Below are positions 41,893 through 51,253 of a stretch of DNA of 64,000 nt, piece after piece. A program made the translations under genes and the position numbers. The stretch's first letter is position 1. Every line of letters begins with the position of its first letter. This DNA comes from Clostridiales bacterium. GTDB lineage: Bacteria; Bacillota; Clostridia; Oscillospirales; Butyricicoccaceae. The DNA lies in NCBI GenBank assembly GCA_004555915.1, contig SFJM01000011.1:1-64000 (forward strand), given 5' to 3'. The notes below the pieces were generated by a model. It was not told the origin of the DNA, searched no databases, and saw only the letters and a program-made list of their open reading frames with translations.

Positions 41893-43317
41893 TCAGCCCC
41901 GGCGCAGCAGCTTATTGACAGACAGCAGGATCTCCCGTGCGTTGATAAAAAACAGCAGCAGGAACAGTGCCGGCACAAAGACATACCACAACGGCAGCTG
42001 CAGCGTCATAATCATCGCCTGTGCAAACAGAATCACAATGCTGCACACAGTCTTTTGGATGTTCCAGCGGATTTTCAGATACCGCTGGGTGTTGAACGCG
42101 CGGATCAGGAACAATACCAGATAGCTGATAAAGGTTGCAATGCCTGCGCCCAACGCGCCATAGAACGGGCTGATTCTGCCCATCAGCGGAATCAGGATGC
42201 AGTTCAGCGTGATATTGACAATGGCACAGGTCATGGTGGTGACCATAGAATTCTTACTGCGCAGCTTGAGCATATAGACACTTGCAAGGAAGGTGGACAG
42301 CAGTCCGAAGGTGGTTGCCAGAGTCAGAATCGGAATAAACCGCCAGGAGATAAAGAAATCCTTGCCAACCATGAAGGTCATCACAAATTTGCACACCATA
42401 ATCAGACCGGAGCTGCCAATAAAGGCAATGGAGGAATAGGCGCCCAGCACCTTGCTGAAAAAGTCCACCTGCTCCTTCGGGTCACTTTCCTTCACCGCGG
42501 AAATCTGCCAGGCATCCGCAAACAGGTTTGCCACTATCAGCAGAATGTTGGGAATTTTATTCGCCGCGGCATACAGGCCGTTTGCCTCCGTGCTGATAAA
42601 GAAAATAATCAGGTACCGGTCGGACATATTGATAATCCACTGGCATACCGTCTGGGGTACCAGCGGCAGGGCATACTTGCGCATACGTCTGGACAAGCCC
42701 CGGTCCATGCGGCGGCTGAAGGGCGGCAGCAGATACCGGTGTTCCTTTGCCAGCACGAACATCAGCAGACCCAGCACCAGGTCGGAAATGATATTGGCCA
42801 TGAGATAACCCATGACACGGAAATGGGGCAGCAGCAAAATATTCAGAATAACATTGAGAAAGGTATTGCCAATGCCGTTTGCCGCATACATTTTGTTATA
42901 GCCCATGCTGAGAGCAAACTGGATGCACAGTGTGCGCAGGCTGGAGGCCAGCACAAACGCCAGCACCGCAATGGTATAGCCTGCCATGAAGTCCATGGAG
43001 TACCGCAGCACCGGAGATACCACCGCAAGGCAGGCAAAGCCAAGCAGGATCGTATACAGGCCGCTGCTGAACACGCTTTTACGGTCCACATTGTTTTCCA
43101 GTCCAAAGCGGATGACCGCATTGTTGATGCCAACCGAGGCGATCGGAATCATCAGCTGTCCCACGTTAATCAGGGCATCTACCGTACCATATTCGCCTGT
43201 GCTCAGGATGTTGGTATAAAACGGCAGCATCAGGAACACAAGCACCTTGGAGGAAAATGTACCGATGGCAAAAATAATGGTATTGCCCATCAGCTTTTTA
43301 TATCTGTTTTGCGCCAT
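41893..43317 (-). CDS. Oligosaccharide flippase (Wzx/RfbX-type, MATE superfamily)
   Basis: A 474-aa polytopic membrane protein with about 12-14 helices. It begins RYKKLMGNTIIFAIGTFSSKVL and continues PFYTNILSTGEYGTVDALIN, the usual opening of polysaccharide-biosynthesis flippases that move undecaprenyl-linked oligosaccharides outward. No glycosyltransferase neighbours, so the cargo is unknown. Consensus promoter directly upstream. Confidence 0.9.
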   Translation of the reverse strand: MAQNRYKKLMGNTIIFAIGTFSSKVLVFLMLPFYTNILSTGEYGTVDALINVGQLMIPIASVGINNAVIRFGLENNVDRKSVFSSGLYTILLGFACLAVVSPVLRYSMDFMAGYTIAVLAFVLASSLRTLCIQFALSMGYNKMYAANGIGNTFLNVILNILLLPHFRVMGYLMANIISDLVLGLLMFVLAKEHRYLLPPFSRRMDRGLSRRMRKYALPLVPQTVCQWIINMSDRYLIIFFISTEANGLYAAANKIPNILLIVANLFADAWQISAVKESDPKEQVDFFSKVLGAYSSIAFIGSSGLIMVCKFVMTFMVGKDFFISWRFIPILTLATTFGLLSTFLASVYMLKLRSKNSMVTTMTCAIVNITLNCILIPLMGRISPFYGALGAGIATFISYLVLFLIRAFNTQRYLKIRWNIQKTVCSIVILFAQAMIMTLQLPLWYVFVPALFLLLFFINAREILLSVNKLLRRG

Positions 43318-43355
43318 AGTTTCCTTCCTTACTTTCCTAGATTCGTAATGTAACG

Positions 43356-43384
43356 ATTATAGCACCGGGAAAAATGGGTTGCAA
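43356..43384 (-). promoter_or_regulatory. Promoter of the flippase gene
   Basis: TTGCAA-17-TATAAT on the minus strand, 38 bases before the start. Confidence 0.8.
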
Positions 43385-43460
43385 GACGCATCCATGCTAA
43401 AAACAGTGGAAAATACCGCCGGAACACCGACAATATGCTACGCCTGTCCCGGAAAACAGG

Positions 43461-43500
43461 AAAAGGGATTGTTCCGATAGCATGCGCTCGAAACAATCCC
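43461..43500 (-). terminator. Terminator of the S10-spc-alpha superoperon
   Basis: On the minus strand GGGATTGTT (43500-43492) pairs with AACAATCCC (43473-43465), then TTTTCC; it follows the rplQ stop by 26 bases. Confidence 0.75.
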
Positions 43501-43526
43501 CTTTAAAGTCATGAATAAAAATTCAA

Positions 43527-43868
43527 TTATACCAGCTCGATAATAGCCATTTCAGCAGCATCGCCGCGACGCGGGCCGATCTTTACGATGCGGGTGTAGC
43601 CGCCGTTGCGGTCAGCGTACTTCTCAGCCAGCTCGCCGAATACCTTAGCTTCAACTTCCTTCTTGGTGATGAAAGCTGCTGCCTGACGACGGGTAGCGAG
43701 GGTGTTCTTCTTACCGAGTGTGATCATCTTCTCTGCGAGAGGACGAACTTCTCTGGCTCTTGCAACGGTGGTTTCAATTCTGCCGTTTTCCAGCAGGTAG
43801 GTTACCATTGCTCTGAGCATTGCCATTCTATGGTCAGTGGTTCTGCCGAGTTTACGGTTTCCAGCCAT
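43527..43868 (-). CDS. rplQ: Ribosomal protein L17
   Basis: A 113-aa 50S protein beginning MAGNRKLGRTTDHRMAMLRA, with VARAREVRPLAEKMITLGKK. Usual length. Last gene of the superoperon, separated from rpoA by a perfect 10-bp inverted repeat. Confidence 0.98.
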   Translation of the reverse strand: MAGNRKLGRTTDHRMAMLRAMVTYLLENGRIETTVARAREVRPLAEKMITLGKKNTLATRRQAAAFITKKEVEAKVFGELAEKYADRNGGYTRIVKIGPRRGDAAEMAIIELV

Positions 43869-43914
43869 GAGAAAATACCTCCTTTGGTACAGGTCTATCT
43901 ATTCCTTGCGGCCT

Positions 43915-43935
43915 CCCCGGTGAAATTCACCGGGG
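43915..43935. repeat. Perfect hairpin between rpoA and rplQ
   Basis: CCCCGGTGAA (43915-43924) and TTCACCGGGG (43926-43935) pair perfectly around one base. No T run on the minus strand; probably an mRNA stability or processing element. Confidence 0.6.
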
Positions 43936-43960
43936 TCCGCGGATGTTGGTTGGGTTTAAC

Positions 43961-44908
43961 TTAGTCTTCGCTCTTTGCCAGGGACAGTCCCATTGCATCA
44001 AGCTTGAAGATAACTTCCTCCAGCGACTTCTTGCCCAGGTTACGGACCTTCATCATGTCGTCTTCGGAGGTGTTAATCAGGTCTTCTACTGTGTTGATAC
44101 CGGCGCGCTTGAGGCAGTTGAAGGAACGAACCGACAGGTCCAGCTCTTCAATGGTCATCTCAAGAACCTTATCATGCTGTGTTTCAGCCTTCTCAACCAC
44201 AGTGGAATGGGAACCGATTTCCTCAGAGAGGTCAACAAACAGAGACAGATGGTCTGTCAGAACCTTTGCGCCCAGGGATACTGCATCCTTTGCAGTGATG
44301 GTGCGGTCAGTCCAGACCTCCAGGGTCAGCTTGTCGTAATCGGTCATATTGCCGACACGAGTGTTTTCAACTGTGTAATTTACCTTATAGACAGGCGTGT
44401 AAATCGAGTCAACCGGAATCACACCGATTGCAGTCTGATACTGCTTGTTGCGTTCTGCGGAAATATAGCCGCGGCCATTGGTCAGGGTAATTTCCATGGA
44501 CAGACGCGCATCACTCATCAGGGTTGCAATATGCAGCTCCGGATTCAGGATCTCAACTTCACCATCCGTGTGGATATCGCCGGCAGTAACCGTGCCTTCT
44601 CCACTTGCCTCAATGTATACGGTCTTCGGACCGTCACAGTAAAGCTTTGCAATGATGCCCTTGACGTTGAGCACGATCTCCGTAACATCTTCCTTCACAC
44701 CCGGAATGGTAGAGAACTCATGCTGTACACCGGCGATCTTGATGCTGCTTGCAGCCGTGCCCGGCAGGGACGACAGCAGGATGCGGCGAAGGGAGTTTCC
44801 GAGAGTGGTTCCGTAACCGCGTTCCAGCGGCTCTACAACGAACTTGCCGTAGGAACCATCTTCTGCAAGGTTTTCGCAGTCTATACGGGGCTTTTCAATT
44901 TCGATCAT
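43961..44908 (-). CDS. rpoA: RNA polymerase alpha subunit
   Basis: A 315-aa subunit: an N-terminal assembly domain (FVVEPLERGYGTTLGNSLRR) and a C-terminal promoter-contact domain (LDLSVRSFNCLKRAGINTVEDL, VRNLGKKSLEEV). Standard position between rpsD and rplQ. Confidence 0.99.
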   Translation of the reverse strand: MIEIEKPRIDCENLAEDGSYGKFVVEPLERGYGTTLGNSLRRILLSSLPGTAASSIKIAGVQHEFSTIPGVKEDVTEIVLNVKGIIAKLYCDGPKTVYIEASGEGTVTAGDIHTDGEVEILNPELHIATLMSDARLSMEITLTNGRGYISAERNKQYQTAIGVIPVDSIYTPVYKVNYTVENTRVGNMTDYDKLTLEVWTDRTITAKDAVSLGAKVLTDHLSLFVDLSEEIGSHSTVVEKAETQHDKVLEMTIEELDLSVRSFNCLKRAGINTVEDLINTSEDDMMKVRNLGKKSLEEVIFKLDAMGLSLAKSED

Positions 44909-44968
44909 TTAAATGATACCCTCCTTATCAGTCGGCGAAATAATAAAACAAACAAATGAGGGCAAATC

Positions 44969-45562
44969 TTACTTGGAGTACAACTCGACGATGAGGTGCT
45001 CTGCAACTTCGTAGTCGATGTCATCGCGCTGCGGCATTGCAATTACCTTGCCTTCAAAGCTGTCCTTTTCCTTCTCCAGCCACTTCGGGCAGGAGGTAGC
45101 GCCCAGCTCTTCAACCAGAGCCTTGAACTTTGCGCTGGAACGGGACTTTTCGCAAACTGCTACAACATCGCCCGGCTTTACGCGGTAGGAAGCGATGTCT
45201 ACCTTCTGGCCGTTTACGGTGAAATGGCCATGGGAGGTCAGCTGACGAGCCTCACGACGGGTCTTAGCGAAGCCCAGACGGAAAACAACGTTGTCCAGAC
45301 GGGTCTCCAGCAGCATCAGCAGGTTTTCACCAGCCTTGCCGTCCATCTTTTCAGCCTTCTCGTAGTATCTTCTAAACTGCTTCTCCAGAACGCCGTAAAT
45401 AAACTTAACCTTCTGCTTTTCGTTCAGCTGGGTAGCATATTCAGACTGCTTTCTTCTGGACTGCTTCGGGGTTCTCTTGGTCTCCTTGGAAACGCCCAGA
45501 ACTGCCGGAGAAATACCCAGAGTCTTGCAGCGCTTCAGGATCGGCTGTGTGTTTTTAGCCAT
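44969..45562 (-). CDS. rpsD: Ribosomal protein S4
   Basis: A 197-aa 30S primary assembly protein with an S4 RNA-binding domain (RLDNVVFRLGFAKTRREARQ, GHFTVNGQKVDIASYRVKPGD). The N-terminus lacks a four-Cys zinc site. Between rpsK and rpoA. Confidence 0.98.
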   Translation of the reverse strand: MAKNTQPILKRCKTLGISPAVLGVSKETKRTPKQSRRKQSEYATQLNEKQKVKFIYGVLEKQFRRYYEKAEKMDGKAGENLLMLLETRLDNVVFRLGFAKTRREARQLTSHGHFTVNGQKVDIASYRVKPGDVVAVCEKSRSSAKFKALVEELGATSCPKWLEKEKDSFEGKVIAMPQRDDIDYEVAEHLIVELYSK

Positions 45563-45580
45563 AGGTCTGTATCCTCCTTA

Positions 45581-45982
45581 TTAAACTCTTCTTCTCTTCG
45601 GCGGACGGCAGCCATTGTGCGGGATGGGGGTAACATCCTTAATCATGGTTACTTCCAGACCGGTTGCCTGCAGTGCGCGGATAGCAGCCTCACGGCCGGA
45701 ACCCGGGCCCTTTACGTAGACTTCAACAGTCTTCAGGCCATGCTCCATTGCAGCCTTGGCAGCGGTCTCAGCAGCAGTCTGTGCAGCGAACGGAGTGGAC
45801 TTACGGGAACCACGGAAGCCCATTTCGCCAGCGGATGCCCAGGAAATTGCATTGCCGTTCAAGTCGCTGATGGTTACGATGGTATTGTTAAAGGAGGAAC
45901 GGATATGAGCCGCACCCTTTTCGATGTTCTTGCTTACGCGGCGCTTACGAGAAACGGCGCCCTTCTTCTGTGCCTTAGCCAT
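45581..45982 (-). CDS. rpsK: Ribosomal protein S11
   Basis: A 133-aa platform protein: GAAHIRSSFNNTIVTISDLNG and the conserved C-terminal VTPIPHNGCRPPKRRRV. Between rpsM and rpsD. Confidence 0.98.
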   Translation of the reverse strand: MAKAQKKGAVSRKRRVSKNIEKGAAHIRSSFNNTIVTISDLNGNAISWASAGEMGFRGSRKSTPFAAQTAAETAAKAAMEHGLKTVEVYVKGPGSGREAAIRALQATGLEVTMIKDVTPIPHNGCRPPKRRRV

Positions 45983-45998
45983 TTTTCAGTACGCCTCC

Positions 45999-46364
45999 TT
46001 ACTTCTTCTTGTTCGCAATGGTCTTCTTCGGGCCCTTGCGAGTACGAGCGTTGGTCTTGGTACGCTGGCCGCGAACCGGCAGGCCTCTTCTGTGGCGGGT
46101 GCCACGGTAGGAGCCGATTTCTACCAGGCGCTTGATGTTCAGCGCAACTTCACGGCGCAGGTCGCCCTCTACAGTATAATCATGGATTACCTCACGCAGC
46201 TTGATTTCCTCTGCTTCGGTCAGATCCTTAACACGGGTATCCGGGTTGATACCAGCTTTATTCAAAATCTCATTGGACAGCTTCCGGCCGATGCCGTAGA
46301 CGTAGGTCAGGCCAATTTCTACGCGCTTTTCTCTCGGAAGGTCTACACCGGCAATTCTTGCCAT
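45999..46364 (-). CDS. rpsM: Ribosomal protein S13
   Basis: A 121-aa 30S head protein: MARIAGVDLPREKRVEIGLT, YVYGIGRKLSNEIL and a basic tail RGQRTKTNARTRKGPKK. Between rpmJ and rpsK. Confidence 0.98.
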   Translation of the reverse strand: MARIAGVDLPREKRVEIGLTYVYGIGRKLSNEILNKAGINPDTRVKDLTEAEEIKLREVIHDYTVEGDLRREVALNIKRLVEIGSYRGTRHRRGLPVRGQRTKTNARTRKGPKKTIANKKK

Positions 46365-46398
46365 TTACTAACGCACCTCCTGTGTGGTTGACTGGGAA

Positions 46399-46512
46399 TT
46401 AGCCCTGCTTCTGCTTGTGCTTCGGGTTCGTGCAGATTACCATGACACGACCCTTGCGACGAATGATCTTGCACTTCTCGCAAATCGGTTTTACAGACGG
46501 TCTTACTTTCAT
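46399..46512 (-). CDS. rpmJ: Ribosomal protein L36
   Basis: A 37-aa gene, MKVRPSVKPICEKCK to KHKQKQG. Residues C11, C14, C27 and H32 form the zinc site of the Zn-dependent form. It lies between infA and rpsM, its usual place. Confidence 0.97.
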   Translation of the reverse strand: MKVRPSVKPICEKCKIIRRKGRVMVICTNPKHKQKQG

Positions 46513-46544
46513 TGAAATAACCTCCATAGTAAGGTTGTGTCGAA

Positions 46545-46574
46545 CCCGGAAAAGGTCTGTGTTCTTTTTCCGGG
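46545..46574. repeat. Perfect hairpin between infA and rpmJ
   Basis: CCCGGAAAA (46545-46553) and TTTTCCGGG (46566-46574) pair perfectly around 12 bases. No T run follows on the minus strand. Confidence 0.6.
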
Positions 46575-46588
46575 GGTGTGAATCTGGA

Positions 46589-46813
46589 TTATTTGGATCT
46601 CCAGGTGATTCTGCCCTTGGTCAGGTCATACGGGGAAACCTGTACCGTTACTTTATCGCCGGGCAGGATGCGGATATAATTCATTCTAAGCTTACCGGAG
46701 ATGTGAGCCTGAATGACCGGCTTCGCCGGATTGTTCAGTTCTACCTTAAAGGTAGCGTTTGGCAGCGCCTCTATGACGGTACCTTCCAGTTCAATCAAGT
46801 CCTCTTTTGGCAT
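46589..46813 (-). CDS. infA: Translation initiation factor IF-1
   Basis: A 74-aa OB-fold factor: MPKEDLIELEGTVIEALPNA, VQAHISGKLRMNYIRILPGDKVTVQ-type core and ITWRSK end. The start at 46813 follows GGAGG. The gap of 135 bases to map lacks the KOW-domain gene seen here in some Firmicutes. Confidence 0.97.
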   Translation of the reverse strand: MPKEDLIELEGTVIEALPNATFKVELNNPAKPVIQAHISGKLRMNYIRILPGDKVTVQVSPYDLTKGRITWRSK

Positions 46814-46948
46814 CTTAATTTTCCTCCATTTGTCAGAAAGTCTACGGCCCTGCATGTATTGGGCCCCCGCCTCATGGTCGGACGCAGCATCGTCCTTCCG
46901 CAGCCGCAGCGGGTTTGTTTCAAATCATGTGGGGTTGCAATCCCGTCC

Positions 46949-47716
46949 TCACCAGTTTTCTCCGTCCTCAGGGAGTGTCAGGATCACCGGATCTCCCTCG
47001 GTGATGGCAACGGAATTCTCATAGTGTGCAGAAAGCTTTCCGTCCTTTGTCTTGACGGTCCAGCCGTCAGACATAACGTTGACCTCGTACACACCTACAT
47101 TAACCATAGGCTCAATGGCTAAGGTCATTCCCGGCTGAAGCCGCACGCCGTGTCCTGGCCGTCCGAAGTTCGGTACCTCCGGATCTTCGTGCAGATTAGC
47201 GCCTACGCCATGTCCGACAAAGTCACGCACCAGGGAAAAGCCCTGCGCCTCGACATAGGTCTGGATGGCATGGGAAATGTCTGATATACGATTACCCTTA
47301 CGGGCAAACTTGATGCCCTCATAGAAACTCTGTCGGGTCACTTCGATGAGCCGTCTTGCCTCTTCCGACACCTCTCCACAGGGGATGGTGCAGGCACAGT
47401 CGCCGTGGAAGCCGTTGATGTAGGCACCAACGTCCACCTTGACAATATCTCCCTCGTGAATGACACGGGAACGCGAGGGGATGCCATGGATGACTTCATC
47501 GTTGATCGAAACACAGGCGCTTCCCGGGAACCCCCCATAACCGAGGAAAGACGGTTTCGCTCCCGCCTTCTCAATGGTTCTCCGTACGATTTTATCGATT
47601 TCACCTGTGGTGACCCCCGGCCGGACAGCACGAGCCGCAGCGGCGCGTGCCGCTGCGGTGATTCGTCCTGCCTGACGCATTAATTCCAATTCTTGCTTGG
47701 ATTTAAGTCTGATCAT
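46949..47716 (-). CDS. map: Methionine aminopeptidase, type I
   Basis: A 255-aa cobalt/iron/manganese-dependent enzyme removing N-terminal Met. Metal ligands lie in VDVGAYINGFHGDCACT (two Asp), GHGVG (His), IEPM (Glu) and near the C-terminus. HGIPS is the substrate loop. Between adk and infA. Confidence 0.98.
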   Translation of the reverse strand: MIRLKSKQELELMRQAGRITAAARAAAARAVRPGVTTGEIDKIVRRTIEKAGAKPSFLGYGGFPGSACVSINDEVIHGIPSRSRVIHEGDIVKVDVGAYINGFHGDCACTIPCGEVSEEARRLIEVTRQSFYEGIKFARKGNRISDISHAIQTYVEAQGFSLVRDFVGHGVGANLHEDPEVPNFGRPGHGVRLQPGMTLAIEPMVNVGVYEVNVMSDGWTVKTKDGKLSAHYENSVAITEGDPVILTLPEDGENW

Positions 47717-47721
47717 CTCGT

Positions 47722-48357
47722 TTAAATCCCCAGTGCTTCACATGCCAGCTTCTTGGTCTTTTCGAAATCGTTGTCGATCTCGATGCTCTTCAGCTTGCCA
47801 AGACCTGCATAAAAGCCCTTGACCGGCTCGGTCTGCTCATGGTAGGTCTGCAGACGTGCCAGCACGGTTTCCGGCGCGTCATCCTTGCGGATTACGAGCT
47901 TGTCGCCGCAGCTGTCGCAGATCCCTTCCTGCTTCGGAGCCATGGTTTCGCTGTTGACATTGTAGGTCGCACCGCAGGACAGGCATACGCGTCTGCCGCC
48001 CATGCGCTTTACGATGGTCTCGTCCGGAATTTCCAGAGAGAGCGCACAGTCCATCGGAACTACCTTTTCCAGTGCCTCAGCCTGAGGGATGTTGCGCGGA
48101 AAGCCATCCAGGATGCAGCCGTTTGCGCAGTCCTCCTGTGCAAGACGGTCCTTAATCAGGCCAATGACAACCTCGTCCGGAACGAGATCGCCGGCATCCA
48201 TGTACTTCTTTGCGCTCAGACCCAGCTCGGTCTGATTCTTAATAGCCTCACGGAGCATATTGCCGGTGGATACCGACGGAATACCCATCTTTTCGATGAG
48301 ATATGCTGCCAGCGTACCCTTACCGGCGCCCGGAGCGCCAAGTAAAACGAGTTTCAT
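47722..48357 (-). CDS. adk: Adenylate kinase
   Basis: A 211-aa enzyme equilibrating AMP, ADP and ATP: P-loop LGAPGAGKGT (6-15), DGFPRNIPQAEAL. The LID has the four-Cys zinc site CLSC and CDSC common in Gram-positive enzymes. Between secY and map. Confidence 0.98.
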   Translation of the reverse strand: MKLVLLGAPGAGKGTLAAYLIEKMGIPSVSTGNMLREAIKNQTELGLSAKKYMDAGDLVPDEVVIGLIKDRLAQEDCANGCILDGFPRNIPQAEALEKVVPMDCALSLEIPDETIVKRMGGRRVCLSCGATYNVNSETMAPKQEGICDSCGDKLVIRKDDAPETVLARLQTYHEQTEPVKGFYAGLGKLKSIEIDNDFEKTKKLACEALGI

Positions 48358-48422
48358 TTTTTTCGATCTCCTCTATTATAACCGCTGATTCCAGGAATTG
48401 CAATCTACTTTTTCACTAAATT

Positions 48423-49706
48423 TTATTCAAGGAATCCCTTATAATTTCTCATCATGAGCTGGCTTTCCAGCTGACGAACGGTTTCCAGTGCTACGCCGAC
48501 AACGATCAGTACCGAAGTACCGCCCAGAGCGATGCTGCTCATGTTGCTGTTCAGCGCACCGACAACCAGCGGAACACCGGCAACGATGCTCAGGAAGATA
48601 GCTCCCAGGAAGGTTACCTTGCCAAGTGCCTTGGTAATAAAGTCGGATGTGGGACGACCCGGACGGAAGCCCGGAATAAATCCGCCGTTCTTCTTCAGAT
48701 TGTTCGCAATTTCAACCGGGTTAAACTGGATTGCTGCGTAGAAATAGCTGAACATGAAGATCAGCAGTACATACAGAATGATGTAGAACGCATTATCCGG
48801 GGAGAACAGTTTGAAGATAAAGCTTGCAACGCCGCCTTCCTTCGGGGTAACCATCATTTCGATGGTAGCCGGCAGCGACATGATGGACGCTGCGAAGATA
48901 ATCGGCATAACGCCGGAGGCGTTGACCTTGATCGGCAGATGGGTCGACTGACCGCCATACATCTTGCGGCCGACCACACGCTTTGCGTACTGGATCGGGA
49001 TTTTTCTCTCAGCATCGGAAATGAATACGACAAATACGACGATTGCGAGAGAGATGACAACAACCAGTGCAGCTACAAAGTAGCTTACGCCGCCGTTGCG
49101 GATCATCTCGACCAGAGTGGAAACCATCGCCGGACCTCTGGAGACGATGCCGGCAAACAGCAGGATGCTGATGCCGTTGCCCACACCATTCTTGGTGATC
49201 AGCTCACCCATGTACATGATGAGGGCAGTGCCTGCGGTAAAGGTCAGAACGATGATGCATCCATGCCAGAAGTCGGTCTCAGCGATGAGATTGTTGCTTC
49301 TGAGCAGGATATAGTAGGAATAGCCCTGGAGAAGACCCAGCGCAACACCCACATAGCGGGTGATGGCTGAAATCTTCTTCTGGCCTGCTTCGCCTTCCTC
49401 ACGAACCATGCGCTCCAGTGCCGGAATGGCAACTGTCAGCAGCTGGATGATGATGGAAGCGTTAATATACGGGGTAACCGACATTGCGAAGATTGTCGCA
49501 CGGGACAGGCCGCCGCCGGAGAATACGTTCATCAGGCCCAGAGCGGTGCCGGAGAGCGAATCAAAGTAGGTGGACAGCTGTGCAATGTCAATATAAGGTA
49601 CAGGAATAGAGGAGCCTAACCGGAACAGCAGAATGATAAAGGCGGTATAAACCAGCTTTTTTCTCAGTTCCGGAACATGCCAAGCGGCTTTTAAGGTCTC
49701 AATCAC
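48423..49706 (-). CDS. secY: Preprotein translocase subunit SecY
   Basis: A 427-aa, ten-helix protein-conducting channel. It begins MIETLKAAWHVPELRKKLVY with PVPYIDIAQL after helix 1 and the conserved GFIPGFRPGRPT loop. It starts 1 base after the rplO stop, translationally coupled. Confidence 0.98.
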   Translation of the reverse strand: MIETLKAAWHVPELRKKLVYTAFIILLFRLGSSIPVPYIDIAQLSTYFDSLSGTALGLMNVFSGGGLSRATIFAMSVTPYINASIIIQLLTVAIPALERMVREEGEAGQKKISAITRYVGVALGLLQGYSYYILLRSNNLIAETDFWHGCIIVLTFTAGTALIMYMGELITKNGVGNGISILLFAGIVSRGPAMVSTLVEMIRNGGVSYFVAALVVVISLAIVVFVVFISDAERKIPIQYAKRVVGRKMYGGQSTHLPIKVNASGVMPIIFAASIMSLPATIEMMVTPKEGGVASFIFKLFSPDNAFYIILYVLLIFMFSYFYAAIQFNPVEIANNLKKNGGFIPGFRPGRPTSDFITKALGKVTFLGAIFLSIVAGVPLVVGALNSNMSSIALGGTSVLIVVGVALETVRQLESQLMMRNYKGFLE

Positions 49707-49707
49707 C

Positions 49708-50148
49708 TTATACCACCTCGGCCTTTCCTCCTGCTGCCTCGATTTTTTCCTTAGCGGAAGCAGAGAAAGCAGCTGCCTGTACGGTCAGCTTCTTGGTGAT
49801 CTCGCCGTTGCCCAGAACCTTGACACCATCCAGTGTCTTCTTTACCAGGCCAGCAGCAACCAGATCTGCAACAGTGACAACTGCACCGTCTTCGAATCTG
49901 TTGAGATCAGATACATTTACGACAGCATTCTCGGTGCCGAAAATGTTGTGGAAACCGCGCTTCGGCAGACGGCGAGCCAGCGGCATCTGGCCGCCTTCAA
50001 AGCCCGGACGTACGCCGCCGCCGGAACGAGCCCACTGGCCCTTGTGTCCGCGGCCTGCGGTCTTGCCGTTGCCGGAACCGGCGCCACGGCCCTTACGGAA
50101 TGCAGGCTGAGTAGAACCTTCAGCCGGCTTCAGATCCTGTAACTTCAT
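49708..50148 (-). CDS. rplO: Ribosomal protein L15
   Basis: A 146-aa 50S protein: GRGAGSGNGKTAGRGHKGQ and GGVRPGFEGGQMPLARRLPK are the conserved Gly/Arg-rich segments. Between rpmD and secY. Confidence 0.98.
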   Translation of the reverse strand: MKLQDLKPAEGSTQPAFRKGRGAGSGNGKTAGRGHKGQWARSGGGVRPGFEGGQMPLARRLPKRGFHNIFGTENAVVNVSDLNRFEDGAVVTVADLVAAGLVKKTLDGVKVLGNGEITKKLTVQAAAFSASAKEKIEAAGGKAEVV

Positions 50149-50161
50149 GTTCTACACCTCC

Positions 50162-50344
50162 TTATGCGTTAGCCTCAACGCTTACCAGGTAGCTGATCTG
50201 CGCGATCTTGCCACGGGTCTGTGCATTGTCAGGCTGAATGGTTACGTCGTTAATAGTCTTGAGACCCAAGGAATGAGCGGTGGCAATGTGCTTCTTGTTT
50301 CTGCCTGCCAGGCTCTTAACCAGGGTAATCTTCAGGTTTTCCAT
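50162..50344 (-). CDS. rpmD: Ribosomal protein L30
   Basis: A 60-aa 50S protein, MENLKITLVKSLAGRNKKH then LGLKTINDVTIQPDNAQTRG. Typical short bacterial form. Confidence 0.97.
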   Translation of the reverse strand: MENLKITLVKSLAGRNKKHIATAHSLGLKTINDVTIQPDNAQTRGKIAQISYLVSVEANA

Positions 50345-50361
50345 TGAAACTACCCCTCCTA

Positions 50362-50859
50362 TTACAGTTCTTCAGCAGACTTGCCGCGAGCTGCAGCAAC
50401 CTGCTCTGCGGTGCGCAGGCTCTTCAGACCCTCAACAGTTGCGTTAACAACGTTCTGCGGGTTGCGGGAGCGCAGGCACTTGGTACGGATGTCCTTGATA
50501 CCAGCAACTTCAACTACGGCACGTACTGCACCGCCAGCGATAACACCAGTACCAGGAGCAGCCGGCTTCAGGAGGACACGGCCAGCGCCGAACTCGCCGA
50601 TTACCTCGTGCGGGATGGAGCTGCCCTTCAGGCTGATCGTAACCATGTTCTTCTTTGCGTCCTCGATTGCCTTACGGATTGCATCCGGAACTTCGGCAGC
50701 CTTACCCTGGCCTACGCCGATGGTTCCCTTCATGTCACCGATAACAACCAGTGCAGAGAACTTCATGACACGACCGCCCTTAACGGTCTTCGATACTCGA
50801 TTTAATGCGACAACTCTTTCTTCGTATTCCGGAGCGCCGCGATCATACTTTCCAGCCAT
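50362..50859 (-). CDS. rpsE: Ribosomal protein S5
   Basis: A 165-aa 30S accuracy protein: VALNRVSKTVKGGRVMKFSA, VVIGDMKGTIGVGQGKAAEV and VLLKPAAPGTGVIAGG. Between rplR and rpmD. Confidence 0.98.
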   Translation of the reverse strand: MAGKYDRGAPEYEERVVALNRVSKTVKGGRVMKFSALVVIGDMKGTIGVGQGKAAEVPDAIRKAIEDAKKNMVTISLKGSSIPHEVIGEFGAGRVLLKPAAPGTGVIAGGAVRAVVEVAGIKDIRTKCLRSRNPQNVVNATVEGLKSLRTAEQVAAARGKSAEEL

Positions 50860-50877
50860 TTGCTTACCTCCTTCCGA

Positions 50878-51237
50878 TTAAAACTTCAGGCCGCCCTCGC
50901 GGGCACCTTCTGCGAGTTCCTTGACACGGCCATGGTATACATAACCGCCGCGGTCAAATACGACAGCCTCAATACCCTTCGCCTTTGCACGCTCAGCAAT
51001 CAGATTGCCTACCTTGCGTGCAGCTTCCTTGTTGCCGCCGTACTCGGTGAAGTCCTTCTCGGTGGTGGATGCAGCTGCAAGTGTTACGCCCTGAACATCA
51101 TCAATGATCTGAGCGAAAATGTTCTTGGAGCTTCTGAATACGTTGAGACGCGGGCGCTGAGCAGTACCGGAAACTGCGCCGCGTACTCTCTTATGGCGTC
51201 TGAGACGCTGCTTGTTAGAGTCTTTCTTTGAAACCAT
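50878..51237 (-). CDS. rplR: Ribosomal protein L18
   Basis: A 119-aa 5S-rRNA-binding protein: RRHKRVRGAVSGTAQRPRLN, VFRSSKNIFAQIIDD and the end FDRGGYVYHGRVKELAEGAR. Confidence 0.98.
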   Translation of the reverse strand: MVSKKDSNKQRLRRHKRVRGAVSGTAQRPRLNVFRSSKNIFAQIIDDVQGVTLAAASTTEKDFTEYGGNKEAARKVGNLIAERAKAKGIEAVVFDRGGYVYHGRVKELAEGAREGGLKF

Positions 51238-51253
51238 TTAGGCACACCTTCCT

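Noticed and set aside
41218..43353. A 711-codon plus-strand frame opposite the flippase and rimP
   Set aside because: Gln/His-rich translation antisense to two convincing genes; spans a promoter and intergenic region of the minus strand.
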